Shown here in pieces: positions 26,443 to 37,949 of a stretch of DNA of 64,000 nt. Below the pieces are notes generated by a model. That model was not told the DNA's origin and searched no databases. It saw only the letters and a list, made by a program, of their open reading frames with translations. The DNA comes from Brachycybe producta (lineage: Eukaryota > Arthropoda > Diplopoda > Playtdesmida > Andrognathidae), in assembly GCA_036925085.1 (NCBI GenBank), contig JAUPFP010000007.1, positions 5,866,058 through 5,930,057 of the forward strand, in the 5' to 3' direction. The first letter of the stretch is position 1. Each line of letters opens with the position of its first letter. A program made the translations under genes and the position numbers.

Positions 26443-26636
26443 AAGAGGCTACATCGCAAAATCACTTTCAAAAATCTCCACAAAGAGCGCTAGCATCGTT
26501 TTTCGATTGAGCCCATAGACCAAATGTTAAAGAAAAAACGTTAATTTTTAAAATACACAGTCGCGGCAATATGTTTATTTTTCATATTTAAAGTTGTTCA
26601 ATTTTTATTTTTAAAAGTGCGATGTGCACCGCTAAT
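26443..26636. repeat. Solo arm of the AGAGGCTACATCGC palindromic element
   Basis: It matches both arms of the element at 52950-53688 for about 190 bp: TTAAGAGGCTACATCGCAAA, the CACAAAGAG-GCTAGCATCGTTTTT block, TACACAGTCGC and a final GTGCACC. The other arm is absent, so it is a truncated copy. Confidence 0.65.
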
Positions 26637-26896
26637 CGAATCATCGTTAACCAAGTCATCATTGGAGTCAAAGTAAGTTTAAAAAGCTATATAGTTTGGT
26701 CGACTACGTTATGCGAGGTAGAACTATTTGATTTATTGTTTGGTTCGGTTTTTTGGTATTTCAACAATCTTTTGAGTGTGTCTTTAGGTGGCGCTTTAAC
26801 TTTAAATAAGTTTAAAGTTAAGTTTAATATTTTGTTGTTTGTGGTGTCGTCATAGTTGATAGTGGGTTAGTCATTGTTTGTTTGTTAGTTGCTTAA

Positions 26897-27274
26897 GGGT
26901 TGGTTTATACTCCCTTGCTAAGCGGCAAAGCAGCCTGCGAAGCTTCAAAAATGACGTCAGAGCTTCAGGTTTTTGCCTTCGCCAGAGCATGAAGCTAGCT
27001 TTGAAATTGTTCAACTTTTCAAAGCTTAGCAACTCAAAGCACCAATCAGGAAACGCATAGACAAAAGGGGTGAATAAGTCACACCTTTTTTCTTCCAGAA
27101 GGGGAAGGGTTCTATTGTTTTGTGTATCTGTTTTATAGGATATAAAGGTCATAAAATAGGGTAAACTTTGCAAGACTACATATGTATGTGTGAACAAGCT
27201 AAGCTTTGGGGAGCTAATTTTACAGAACTTCAAAGCTTGCAAATCTTAGCAAAGTTTGGAGTATAAACCTACCC
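26897..27274. mobile_element. PIF/Harbinger-like MITE with GGGTTGGTTTATACTCC ends
   Basis: The left end GGGTTGGTTTATACTCC is mirrored by GGAGTATAAACCTACCC at the right, with TAA target duplications at 26894-26896 and 27275-27277. The inverted repeat continues inward with TTGCTAAG and GCTTTG blocks. The body is 378 bp. A long minus-strand frame across it has no recognisable domain. Confidence 0.72.
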
Positions 27275-27277
27275 TAA

Positions 27278-27455
27278 CGTCCCCATCAACATCGAGGTCA
27301 CTTCAGGGACATACAACACAAAGACAATCTTTCAAACACAAGTCAAAGCAGGACAACACAAACATCCATCCCCTCGCCAGGATTCGAACCCGGGATCCCT
27401 AACACCGCAATCGGAGATCTTCCCATTGCGTTACCGAGGCGTCGGCAGGTTAAAG
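27278..27455 (-). mobile_element. tRNA-derived SINE-like element
   Basis: On the minus strand the segment contains a pol III B box (GGTTCGAATCC) inside a 5-bp T-arm stem CCGGG/CCTGG with the 7-nt loop TTCGAAT (27377-27393). Upstream of it is an A-box-like GGTAACGCAATGGG. A complete tRNA cloverleaf is not convincing, and about 100 bp of unrelated sequence follow, as in a SINE body. It abuts the neighbouring MITE. Confidence 0.5.
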
Positions 27456-27733
27456 GCATAGTTAAAAAATCTTTTAAAACATTTTACAAACTAGTACGAA
27501 AGATAACAAATAAAATGTGGTAATGATATTTTTAAGAATGGAATTTGGTTAAAAAAATCTTTAAGTTACTTTCTTGGTCCCAAACTTTCAAAATGTTTTA
27601 TTTTGAAATATGTAAATGAAAAAGTACCTTTTTTTTACCTTTAAACGTTTTAACCTGTAACGTAATATTCGTGTAATATTCCCTATTCTAGCATTAGACA
27701 ATGAATAGGGGACAAACATGACGTAGTGCGCCG

Positions 27734-27880
27734 TTGGCGATAGCTTTGGTCAATTTGAATTGGTCAATTTTTATGCAGCAGTATTAGAATGACGAATTCT
27801 GAAGAGCAGATTTTATAGGCTGCAAAAATAAAGTACAGCGTTCCTATTGGCAAATTGAAATTGACCAAAGCTATCGCCAA
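27734..27880. mobile_element. Small TIR element (147 bp)
   Basis: The perfect inverted ends TTGGCGATAGCTTTGGTCAA and its complement are followed inward by imperfect pairing (ATTTGAATTGG / CCTATTGGCAAAT). A non-autonomous MITE; no clear target duplication. Confidence 0.55.
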
Positions 27881-28773
27881 AGGGCGGCCTTGTCCAGTGA
27901 CTTTGGACAACACTCATTGCGAAACAGAACATTCCTGTAACAAACTGCTTATTCATCTTGGATTCACTGTCGTTTAGCAGCTCCTATGGCTCATGCTCCG
28001 TCTACTCCCTATACGTGGTCTAAGATGCTAAGAATGCTTCCTGAACTTTATAAAATAGAATTTGCTTTTAAACTCATCAGATAAATTATACTGCTAAATA
28101 ATTAATTAGTGACGTCATGATTTTCTAAAAGTACTATAGAAGAACATTTTTTGTTTAATTTGATAATACGATGACGTCGACATTCCAATCAATGCTGTGT
28201 CACGTGTTCTGCAGTACCCAAAGAATTACATATATATTAAGCCAGGTTTGTGTGTGGGTGTGGATTTAACACTACAAAACCCTTGAAGCACGTCGGAATT
28301 TATATAAATTTGAATAAATGAACCACTTTTTTTTTCTCAAGGTCAACTATATGTTGAACTCTTCCCGTCCAAGAACTCCATAATATTAAATTGGAGAAGG
28401 GAAAAGGTTGGAAAGTGTAGAGGGGGAGGGGAGAGAAAAACGTGGAGGGGAAAAAGTGGGAGGGGGTGACTGAAATTGAAATGAAAGGAGTAAAAAAGTA
28501 ACAACCGACGCGCATGCGCACACCAGAGAAAATGAAAAGCTCATTTTCGCTTTCAAATATAAAAAGGGGAGAGGGGATAATAGTAGCAAAATTAAACTAC
28601 AGTTTATCACAGGCAATTGTGCCCAGCATTAGAATTTCTTTTGCTCAGCTCTTTTATGAACGTCATCAATTTCTAATTGGTTTGTTACTTGGTCTGACGT
28701 CATAAAAGGGCGGAGGAAAAGAAATTCTAAGGCAGGACACAATTGTTTGTGAATTTGGCTCCCGTCATTTATG

Positions 28774-29358
28774 GGACTGGCTCACTACAGCTAACTGGGT
28801 CACTACAGCTACTAGGCTCACTACAGCTACTAGGGTCACTACAGCTACCAAAAAGAAAATATAGACCATTATTTCATCAAAAGGGTCACTACAGCTACCG
28901 AGGGTCACTACAGCTACCGAGGGTCACTACAGCTACCAAAAAATTTAGGCCTGTTTATTTATCAATATGTTTAGTTTAGATTACATTCGGTTCAGTTAGG
29001 TTTCATTATGTTCAGTAAGGTTCGGTTAGGATCGGTTAAGTTTGGTTAGGATCGGTTAGGTTCAGTTAGTATAGGTACTTTTTGGTTAGGATCGTTAAGG
29101 TTCGGTTAGGTAAGGTTCAGTAAGGTTTTATTAGGTAAGGTTCCGTTATTTTAGGGAGAAAGGGTTATTTTTTTAGCTGTAGTGACGAAAAAGTGATAAA
29201 AAAAGGTCTATATTTTGTCCCCCTATTTTTTGGTAGCTGTAGTGACCCTTTTGATGAACAAAAGGTCTATTATTTTTTTTGGTAGCTGTAGTGACCCAAG
29301 TAGCTGTTCTCCCCTTAGTAGCGCTTGTGAGCCTTGGTAGCTGTAGTGACCCCCAACC
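28774..29358. mobile_element. Foldback-type element 1 with TTAGG-like core
   Basis: The element is flanked by direct repeats TCATTTATG (28765-28773 and 29359-29367). The left arm is an array of GGGTCACTACAGCTACC units, the right arm the same unit inverted (GGTAGCTGTAGTGACCC), and the middle (28987-29155) is a degenerate GGTTAGG/GGTTCGGTTAGG tract. The ends are GG...CC. This layout, with a 9-bp target duplication, matches what is known of Drosophila Foldback and Mutator-like elements. No coding capacity. Confidence 0.8.
28987..29155 (+). repeat. Degenerate TTAGG telomere-like tract in foldback element 1
   Basis: Irregular repeats of GGTTAGG, GGTTCGGTTAGG and GGTTCAGTAAGG. TTAGG is the ancestral arthropod telomere unit. 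It is confined to the core of the foldback element. Confidence 0.65.
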
Positions 29359-31885
29359 TCATTTATGACGGGTTACCCCACTAGTTTGTTATATTGTGTA
29401 TTGAAATCAAGTTGATTTTTAATTAAGTTTTTTTTAAATTACATTTTAAATAGTGTTTTAACTATATAGTTTCAATATAATAATAACAAGAGTGACATAA
29501 TTAAAAAAAAAGAAATTGTGAAAACAAGCAAAATAATAAAGAATAAAACGTATGTAAATTAAGATACATAAGGACTGGCCATAACTAATTTTAAATGACC
29601 TTTCACACGATTTAAAAAAAAACATTATTTACAAAAAAAATTAATTAAATACAACATTTAAATAACAGACTTTTCAAATTTAGTGATAAAACATTTTTCT
29701 CTCTTTTTTCGTAACAGATAACTTTAATGAAAACATAAATTTTATTAAGAACTTTGAGCAAGTTTGTTGGTAAATTTTTTTTAAAGAGTTTTAGTAATAA
29801 TTTTTTAATTAATAATTTTTTTTTGGTAATTTTACTTAGAAAAAAAAACTTCTGAAATATTTTAAAAGTATTTTTCTTTGCAAATATTTTCGTCTACAAC
29901 AATTGGTAAAATTCTGCACCGAATTGAATGACTTCATTAGTGAGGAAATATATCAAATGTCCGATTAACTTGCAAATGTTTCACATATCTTATTTTATGA
30001 CTACCAACAATTATTCAATTACAAATAGTTCATTAAATTAATTATTTACAGTAATAATAATTGATTATAAATATGTTCGGTTTCCATTATAATAATTGAT
30101 TTGTTAAAAAGTATGAAATTTGGACGGCTTTTTTGATCATTTTTTTTCCTTCTTGGTCATAATAAATAGGCCTGGCCCATAATGAAATACTAATTAGTAA
30201 TTACTAATTACATGTGTTTTCAAGTTTCTTTTATAAATCACTTTACAACAATAAACAACAATAATAATAATAATAATAATAATATAATAATAATACTCAA
30301 AAGTTGCAACTGTTATTCATCACTAGAGCAACCACAGGTTTATAAAATAAGACTGGTTAGAGACTACTTTTTCTAGTCATCAGCCACACTATCACCTCTC
30401 AAGTTGTCAATTGGAGAATTCTAGCCCCTAAACAGTCTATTTAAATTAATAAAAACGCGTAATTGTGGTCACTCTTAGTTATCACTTATTCTCCAGCCAG
30501 TTAGCACATTTCTAAACTACTTGGTTCATAAATCGTTTGCATCGGCTGTGACATTCATAAAATTATAAAGTTAACATCACAGTCAATGTAAAATTGAGTT
30601 TAAAAATGTGCTTTTTATTATCAATAGACCAACTAAAGAACATTACAGTTGCAACCAAAACATGCTAACAAAAGACTAGCGCGTCCAATGAATGGGAGTT
30701 GGAAAGTAACTCAGTAATAATGTCATTTCAACATAGTAAAAGTAATTTGCTGAATGCCACAGTCAAGGCTAGTGATAAACTAGTCAAATTGTTAAAATAA
30801 AACTTCATATCAAAGTTGATGAGTTGATTTAACAAACATTAAGAATGTGATCAGGAGTTTACTAGTACTTAGTTGTATAATTAATCATTGCTAAGTCAAA
30901 GGTAGTGCTAACCTCATGGATTTTAGATAGGAAGTTTCTATGCAAAAGTTGACGAGTTTTGCACTAGCTTTGACTTACCAATCATTAAGAATATGACCTT
31001 TAGTTACAAGTCAGGGCTTGTTCCAACTATGAATTTTAATGTAGGTTAAGATAAGGTCGTTCTCTACTGCATATCCTCAAATGCACCAATAGGAATAAAT
31101 TTATACATTAGTGACTACAGTCTGCACATCCACAGTAGAGAGCGAAATTAACATACATTAACTTCATCATGTGAACCCGGCCTTTTCGCTTTTGACATTG
31201 TATGACTTTGGTTGACAGTAGTTTTCAAACAACTTCTGCCTAACGTTGTTCAACAGACATTCTTCCTTTCAGCTCCAGGTTTTTGCAACTTTCTGATAAT
31301 TTAAACAACGCCACCACCACGAGTTGCAATTTATATCGATCATGGATTTCGATTAGGGAATCTCGCCTCCCAAACACAATTCGATACAAATATGGTTGGG
31401 GTTGTTCAAATTATTTATTGCATTCAGTTAATATTTCAAACAGTAAGTTAGTAACTTAAATGTTCTATGTTGATTTTACTCAATTACTTTTCAAACGAGA
31501 GAGTGAGGTAAAAAGATGAACTAAATTAAAATTTAAACCATTAGAAATAGAAAACGAATAAGAAATTTATGAACTTAAATTGTCGTTTTTATATTTTCAA
31601 CAAAACCTCATATTTCTTTTATTCAGTGACTTAAACCAGTCGTTTAATGAAATGTAACGTCACGTTCGATTAAAAGGCTGGATAAGTAAATGAACAAAGG
31701 GGGGGGGGGTTTGTTCTCAGTAAAATCTAAAAAAAAGCATTGTTTCCACTTATACTTACTAGTCTGTATACACGAGTCTGCAACATACGGTCTTGACAAA
31801 AATAACTTCATTTTTTGAGTCTGTAAATTAACGTTTTTCTTGTCGTTGTCACATCGCAGGCTGGTGTAAGGTTGCATCACCGTAA

Positions 31886-32060
31886 GCTGAAGCTTGTGAC
31901 GTCAGAGGGATTGTCTCATTTAGTCTTGACAGAAAACGTTGTTGACAGTTTAAACAGTGGGTTCTTGCATTCTTTTATTATTACGCTTTTTTTTTAATTA
32001 GACAAAATAACACAAGCGTAAATTTCTTGTCAACCTCTCTGACGTTACAAGCTTCATCTT
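31886..32060. repeat. Inverted repeat near the 3' end of the USF3-like gene
   Basis: GAAGCTTGTGACGTCAGAGG at the left is mirrored by CTCTCTGACGTTACAAGCTTC at the right. A related single arm is at 2455-2480. Probably a small MITE lying in or next to the 3' UTR. Confidence 0.5.
31974..31979 (-). terminator. Candidate poly(A) signal of the USF3-like gene
   Basis: TTTATT on the plus strand reads AATAAA on the minus strand, about 220 bp past the stop codon. Another is at 31618-31623. Confidence 0.35.
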
Positions 32061-32196
32061 AAGGTGAAACAATTAGACACAAACTCAAGAGTCCGAGTGG
32101 AAACGTACCTTTAAACGCACAAACATCCACACATACAAGTAATTTTAAAAATACTATTTACAATTTTAATTATTTGTTATATATAAGAAAGTGGAG

Positions 32197-35100
32197 TCAG
32201 TGGTCGTGCATAGAGAAATTCAAAGCCGGGATAACATTTCCAAACGACGTTGGATGTGAGTGTCCGTGAAACGGTGGCGTCATCGTGTTGTTTATACCGA
32301 TGGCCACTTGAGGTCGACTATCAAAACCATGTGGATTATGTCCGAGAAGAGAATTGATGGTCATTCCGTTATGTATGGGTGGAGGCGGAGGAGGAGGATG
32401 TGTTCTATTATGATACAATGGACCACCAGGCTGATGATGATGCTGCAAATTGTGTTCCATTCCTGAAGGAGGTTGATGATGTGAAGGTGGAAGGATGTGG
32501 TTCCCAGGATGATGAAATTTAATGGGTGACATACTAAGGCTATCATTTGAACCGCTGATGTCGGGAAAGATGTTGCTCAGATTAAAATTAGGGACATGAG
32601 GAGGAGGAGGTGGTGGTGGAGGTGGAGGAGGAGGAGCACCCGATGGACCATGAGGCGCTATCTGATTCGTAACAGCGCCTCCATTACCATGATGAAGATG
32701 GTTGACTCCAAAGCCAGGAGGCGTTTGAAAATTGAGGTTCAGTGTTCCACTTTGACTTCGTGGAGTAAAGAGAGGATTGTAAGGAGAGCCGGTAGTGACG
32801 TCGGACGCCTTCGACTGTTGGACGGCAACGTTAGGAGCAGCTCCTCTTTGAGGAGCATTGAACAGTGGATTCGTATTCGGGATGTAAGTCGGTGCTTCGT
32901 TACGAGGTGGCGACAGGTTAGAAATGGAGAAATACGGTGTCATGCTACGACCAGTTTCGAAGATTGAATTTGACAAGTTCACTTCCTCCATTCCGTACTG
33001 CAGCTGCTGCTGTTGTTGTTGCTGCTGTTGTTTCTTTCTAGATGTTTGCTGTTTTGACTTTGAAGATTTAGCCGTCGATCCTTCCTGACTTTTCTTTGAC
33101 TTATAATGAGTACTTTTGGCATGAACTTGGACATTCGGAGTGTTTCCGGAGCCTGTTGTAGAACCTCCAAGTTGCCCTTGATACGGTGCCGTGTCTCCGA
33201 ATGAAGGTCCATTCTCCATTCCTCCACAAGTGTGTGGACCGAACGAGTTCATTAGAACCTGCCCACGAACATTAGCCATATGATTTCCAGCAACAGGTGG
33301 TTGGTTGCTTCCGAACGGTGGCATAGAATGATGGTGAAACGCTTGTACGTCCTTTTGTGATGGACACTGCAGACCTGGCATTTGAGCCGTCATCTGTGCT
33401 GCATAACTTCCCATTGGTAGATAGTTATTGTGTCTCATTGAGTTCACATCATGAGGTCCACCCGAATGACCATCTACTCCTCCTCTTTGATGTTGTTGTG
33501 GAGTCAGCTGTGGTTCAGAAGGTGTATGTTGCATCAAACTGAACGTAAAGTTCGGTTGCGACTGAACAGTGATCAGAGATCCAGCTTCCGAAGAGGGTCG
33601 TGTCGAAGGCAGACATGACTTATTATTGGCCGACGCTTGTATCGTCGAATTGTGCTTCAATGGAGCACTGATAGACGTTGGTGGCATCGGCCTTCCCAAC
33701 TGAGGTCGCAGTTGATCGCTCGATGTCGGCTGCTGTAAAGTGAAATATGGAAAAGAGGAATTCTGAATGCTTTCGGATGCAGACATACGAGAAACATTCT
33801 GCAAGAAAGGTGGCTGTGGTCCACCGGGTGGACCCTGTAGTGGCTCGGTTCCAATTAAAATCTGCCGTCCCATCGGAGACACGGCGTGTCCTTCTCTCGC
33901 ACAGTTTGGTCTATGTCTCGGCTGCGTCTGAAAAAGACTTTCGGCCGAGTACGAGATAGTTGTTCGAGGTGGTGCAGTGACATTCATCGAAGTCAGTTGT
34001 TGACTAGAGTGTTTTGGAACGACCGAGAAGTTTAGATCTCGAAATGCATCTTGCGACGAAACCATTCCATCGGATGTTGCTGCTCCTGCGTAACCTCCAA
34101 TGATGTGTGCGTCCACAGTAGAGTGTGGCACAAATGTTGAAGGTGTCGATACTGGAGGAGTTGGGAGCGTGTTACGTCCCGGAGAAGCAACTGGATGATT
34201 CCGTGAAGGCATTCCAGGTTTTGGTGATGTACTGGAACTAGATGCAACTGAATGAGGTCCACTACCACTACCTCCTCCTCCTCCTCCTGATCCTCCTCCC
34301 ATCGGAGAGTGTCCGTGGACGTCTCCAATTTTAGGCGAATGAGCATTATTATTACTCGAGATATTTCCTTGAGCAGGTTGGTGATTCAATGTATGAAGCC
34401 GCGGTGAAGTAGTGTTGTAGCTTGGCGTATGCCGATGATGATTAATGCTCGGCATTTGAGAAGTGTCCGGAACCTGATGGATCGAGTGTGATCTTTGCAA
34501 CTGAATAGTTGGTGGTGACGTCACTATTCCATTGTTATGTTGTGCAGAATCGCTACTATCGACACTCGATCGACTGTTATTGGCCGTAGTTTTACTTTTG
34601 TTTCTACTGACATCACTTTGAGACTGAGTAACGTTGCCGTTACCACTACTTGGAACCGAAGGTCGAGTGTGTGTGTCCAACTGACCCGAGTGATGATGGG
34701 TCAATGGAGTTGAATAACCCTGACAGAAAGGAATAGGCACTTGGGTGTTTGAGGACTGCATTGTATGAAAGTTATGACCACTGGTCATTGGTCCCCTGTG
34801 TTGATGCTGACCCATCTGATGATGCTGTTGCTGCTGCTGTTGTTGCTGACCGTAAGTCATGGAATGCGTTTTCAGCTGACCTTTGTCCAGGTTCGAATGA
34901 GGTATTAACCCTTGACTGTCGGTCACGGCACCAAAGTTTTGACGTGTAGTTGGCGAATTCACCGATGAATAAGTTGTTCGAAAGTTTGGATGCTGAAGTC
35001 CATTTTGTCCTCCTACCCCTCCTCCACTTACTCCAATTTCCGATAAACCGAAATTTGGTGATCCATTGAGAGAGTTAGGAGTAAACGACGAACTGAAAGT

Positions 35101-37949
35101 AGCACCTCCTCCTCCGCAAGCTTCCATTCCCATACCGCTCGAAGCTTCGTCTGACCTCGAAAGATCGGAAATGGCAGCTCCAAGACTAAAAGCTAAGTCG
35201 TTACTTTTGTTATTTGGACTACTGAGCAACGGCGAGATGCTACAAAGTGGAGAACTGTCGTTTGAAATAGCCGTTTCGATCGAGAACGGAGTGATGCTTG
35301 TTGCTATCGTGTTTGCAAATGTAACGGAACAAGATGAAGCTGGTGGAACAGCCGAAGTAACGACAGAAGACGAACTACTAGCTAACTGTGAAACTGACAC
35401 AAAATTGACAACAGCCGAAGCGTTGGACATACTAGTCGGCGAAGACTCTGCAGTGGAGTTCAACTGTGCTACCGATGACGTGTCTCTGATTTTAGAATTA
35501 TCTTCTTTATCCAATAAAGAATCGACAACGACGGCAGACGCTTCTTCACGTTGCCTCTTTGCCACTGGTACTTCTTCGTAAGTGCATTCACGTTTAGAAT
35601 TCCTCGATACGTCGAAATGACTCGATGAGGGACCGTTAGAAACAGCAGCAGCAGCAGTAGAGGAAGGCGACGGACTAAGTTCCATTCCATTTACAGATGT
35701 CGGTGTCGATTCCGACAAATTGTTTCCTACTTTCAAAGATGATGTTAATTCCATGTTTGGAGACTTCAAATTGTCGATTCCAGATGACGTTACGACACCA
35801 GTCGAAGATGATATCGTAACATCCTCTACACCACCACCATCACCACCACAAGACGAAGTGACCATTCCGATAGCACAACTCGAATTATCAGTCGTCGAAT
35901 GTGTGTTTACGACAGATGATTCGCAGCTGGTCGTTGTCTGATAAACTTCTCCGACCAAATCGCTAAGAATATCAACGGTCTTTTTCTGATTATCGTCGCG
36001 TAATGTAATATTGCGATCATCTGAACCACTCTCCGTAACAGGAGGAAGCGGTGAAGAATTGTCTTTGCTCGAAGTCGCTTCCGTCTGTGGCGAAGTACTC
36101 TGTTCGAGAGTACGAGAAGACGATACCGTCGTCGTCGTTGTCGCCTCCGTTGCCGACTGAATATACTCAAGGCCGCTGCTATTTGAAGAATAGAAATTAG
36201 ACGACGTGGGTGAAACGTCTGTGGCCGAAGTCGCAAAAATCGACTCCGTGGCTTGAGCCAATATATCGTTGATTAATGAAGAAGGTCTTGAAACAACCAC
36301 CTGTGGTTTAGAAGCATTAACTGATTTCTGTGGCACTTCCGTCGTGTTTGTGTTCGTTACGGTCGTTGTTTGAACTGTGTTAATGGTTGGTGTAGTAGCT
36401 AAAGTACGAACTAACGGCACGACGAGTGGTGACGAAGACGACGTTTTCTTTTTGGTAGTTTTTTCTTTCGTAGAGACAGATTTATTGGCTGATTTCTTCG
36501 TCGACTGAACGGAAGAATTAGCCGATTGTGGTTTCGGTTTAATCGCTCTCGTTTTTTGTGAAGAAGCTTTCTTTGTGGCTTGCGTATTAGCCGGAGTTGA
36601 GCTTCTAGAGGGAATCGTTGATGATACTCCAGCCTCTTGCGGTTTTGCAGAACACGATACATCCGTAGTCGAAGAGGAAACCGGCAACGATCTCGGTGGA
36701 TTCGTTTGCTGAGCACTTGACGGTAAAGCGTTCGTAATTATATTTTGTGGCGTTCCTCTTCCTTCGGACACTTGATTGGTGGTCAATCTAGCACCACAGT
36801 TGTCCAATCCGATCGGGTTTTTTACTATCGAATTAGACGATACGCTCGTTTGTGTTTGTATTCGATTCGAAGCCGATATTATAGTTTGTGGAACGTTTGT
36901 CGTAGCCGCTGCCGTCATCAATAGATTTTCGCCTAAAGGATTTGCATTCGGATAAATAAGAGACGGTTCTCGAACAACGGGAATGATTTGACCGTTCGGT
37001 AACATCAAAGCGGAAGGCAACGAATTGTTATTCGACGTCGAAGAATTCATTGTTAATAAGGTATTATTCTGTTGCGACGATCCTAAAACGACGTTTCCAT
37101 TCTGTGTCGTAATCATGTGAGGAGTTATTAATCGCATCTGATTTGTTTGTTGCGTTCCGTGTGAAACGTAACGTGGATGATGACCGACAATCGTCTGTTG
37201 AAAGATTCCACCATCGTTTTGTATAAAACTTTGCGTTTGAGCCGTTTGACAATCGATTGTTGTTGGATCGCCGGTCGAAATTAAATTTCCGTTTACGATC
37301 ATTTGACCGTTATGAGGTTGTTGTTGAGCCGCAACCATTTGTAAAACTGGAATCCCCTGTTCGTTAATCGTTATCATTGGTGTTTGCATTACGTTCATCG
37401 TCGTTCCAAAGTTAAGAAGAGGTAATTGATTGACGACAGTCGGTTGTTGTTGTTGTAATGTCGTTGTTGTAGAATGGCTCGAAGTCGACATTATCGGAAC
37501 ACCGGGTAACGTCTGCGTTACGGCAGTTGCGCAGTTTGTCGATTGTGTCACCGATGATTCGTTCATCGTCGTCATCATCATTGGAACAGTCATCCAACCA
37601 GTCTGCGTAACGAACGATGTAGTTCCAACTTCCGCAGTTCCGTTCTGCGTTGTACGAACGGATGATGTTTTAGTTTTCTTTGCTTTTTTCTTCTTCGTTT
37701 CGACATCTTCCGTTATCTTTACGTTATCTTTCTGTGAACGTTTTTCGTCCGCAAGAAGAATAACGTCACCGTTTTCGCTCATTCCTATCAATTCCGGATC
37801 GAGTTTACCGATGAAATCTTTACGTTGTTTCCACATCGAAATCGGATCTGCGTTTGTAGCGATTCCAGCAAATCCGAGTAGTTTCTCGTAATTTGTATTC
37901 TGATGTTCAAGTTCTTCGATTCTTCGTTTCAAACGTCGGAATTCCACTT
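32197..37949 (-). CDS. USF3: USF3-like exon 5: coiled coil and giant low-complexity region
   Basis: Acceptor CTTTTCTTATAG at 37950-37951; AA completes a Glu codon, then 1916 codons run to TGA at 32197-32199. It opens with a coiled coil (RRLKRRIEELEHQNTNYEK) and NADPISMWK, recalling the corresponding vertebrate segment. Then come Ser/Thr-rich disorder, a basic Lys-rich patch (near 36440-36600), Gln runs at about residues 1158 and 1765, Gly and Ser runs, and a 12-residue proline run just before the C-terminal NFNLSNIFPDI motif. One uninterrupted exon of almost 6 kb with thousands of bases of sense frame and no stop is strong evidence of selection. The many shorter frames on either strand here are shadows. 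Confidence 0.9.

Larger units (their letters stand above)
28230..29384 (+). mobile_element. Non-autonomous Helitron, copy A, split by a foldback element
   Basis: It shares its body with copies at 48850-49384 and 49440-50246: AAACCTTGAAGCACGTCGGA, a purine-rich segment, GCGCATGCGCACACCAGA and an internal dyad around GACGTCATAAAAGGGCGG. The 3' end has the Helitron signature, a hairpin (CCCGTCA / TGACGGG) followed by TTACCCCACTAG, with CTAG at 29381-29384 and T beyond. The hairpin halves lie about 600 bp apart because a foldback element occupies 28774-29358. The 5' boundary is approximate. A fossil of helicase coding sequence (SQGQLYV) is still readable near 28340-28390. Confidence 0.75.
24457..31970. 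other. Gene-free region between the convergent Beat-like and USF3-like genes
   Basis: No exon could be supported. The left part (24457-26440) is AT-rich sequence without recognised structure. From 26443 to 29384 it is packed with mobile elements, listed separately. From 29385 to 31885 it is AT-rich with an (AAT)n tract near 30256-30290 and scattered short inverted repeats. Confidence 0.7.

Noticed and set aside
26871-27242. 123-codon minus-strand open frame
   Set aside because: It runs through the body and left end of a TAA-flanked MITE and shows no domain or conserved motif.
27370-27455. Functional tRNA gene on the minus strand
   Set aside because: The T arm is good but the acceptor and anticodon stems do not pair convincingly; a SINE head explains it better.
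35066-35581. 171-codon plus-strand frame opposite the USF3-like exon 5
   Set aside because: It is antisense to a well supported coding exon; like the other frames in 32200-37900 it is a codon-bias shadow.
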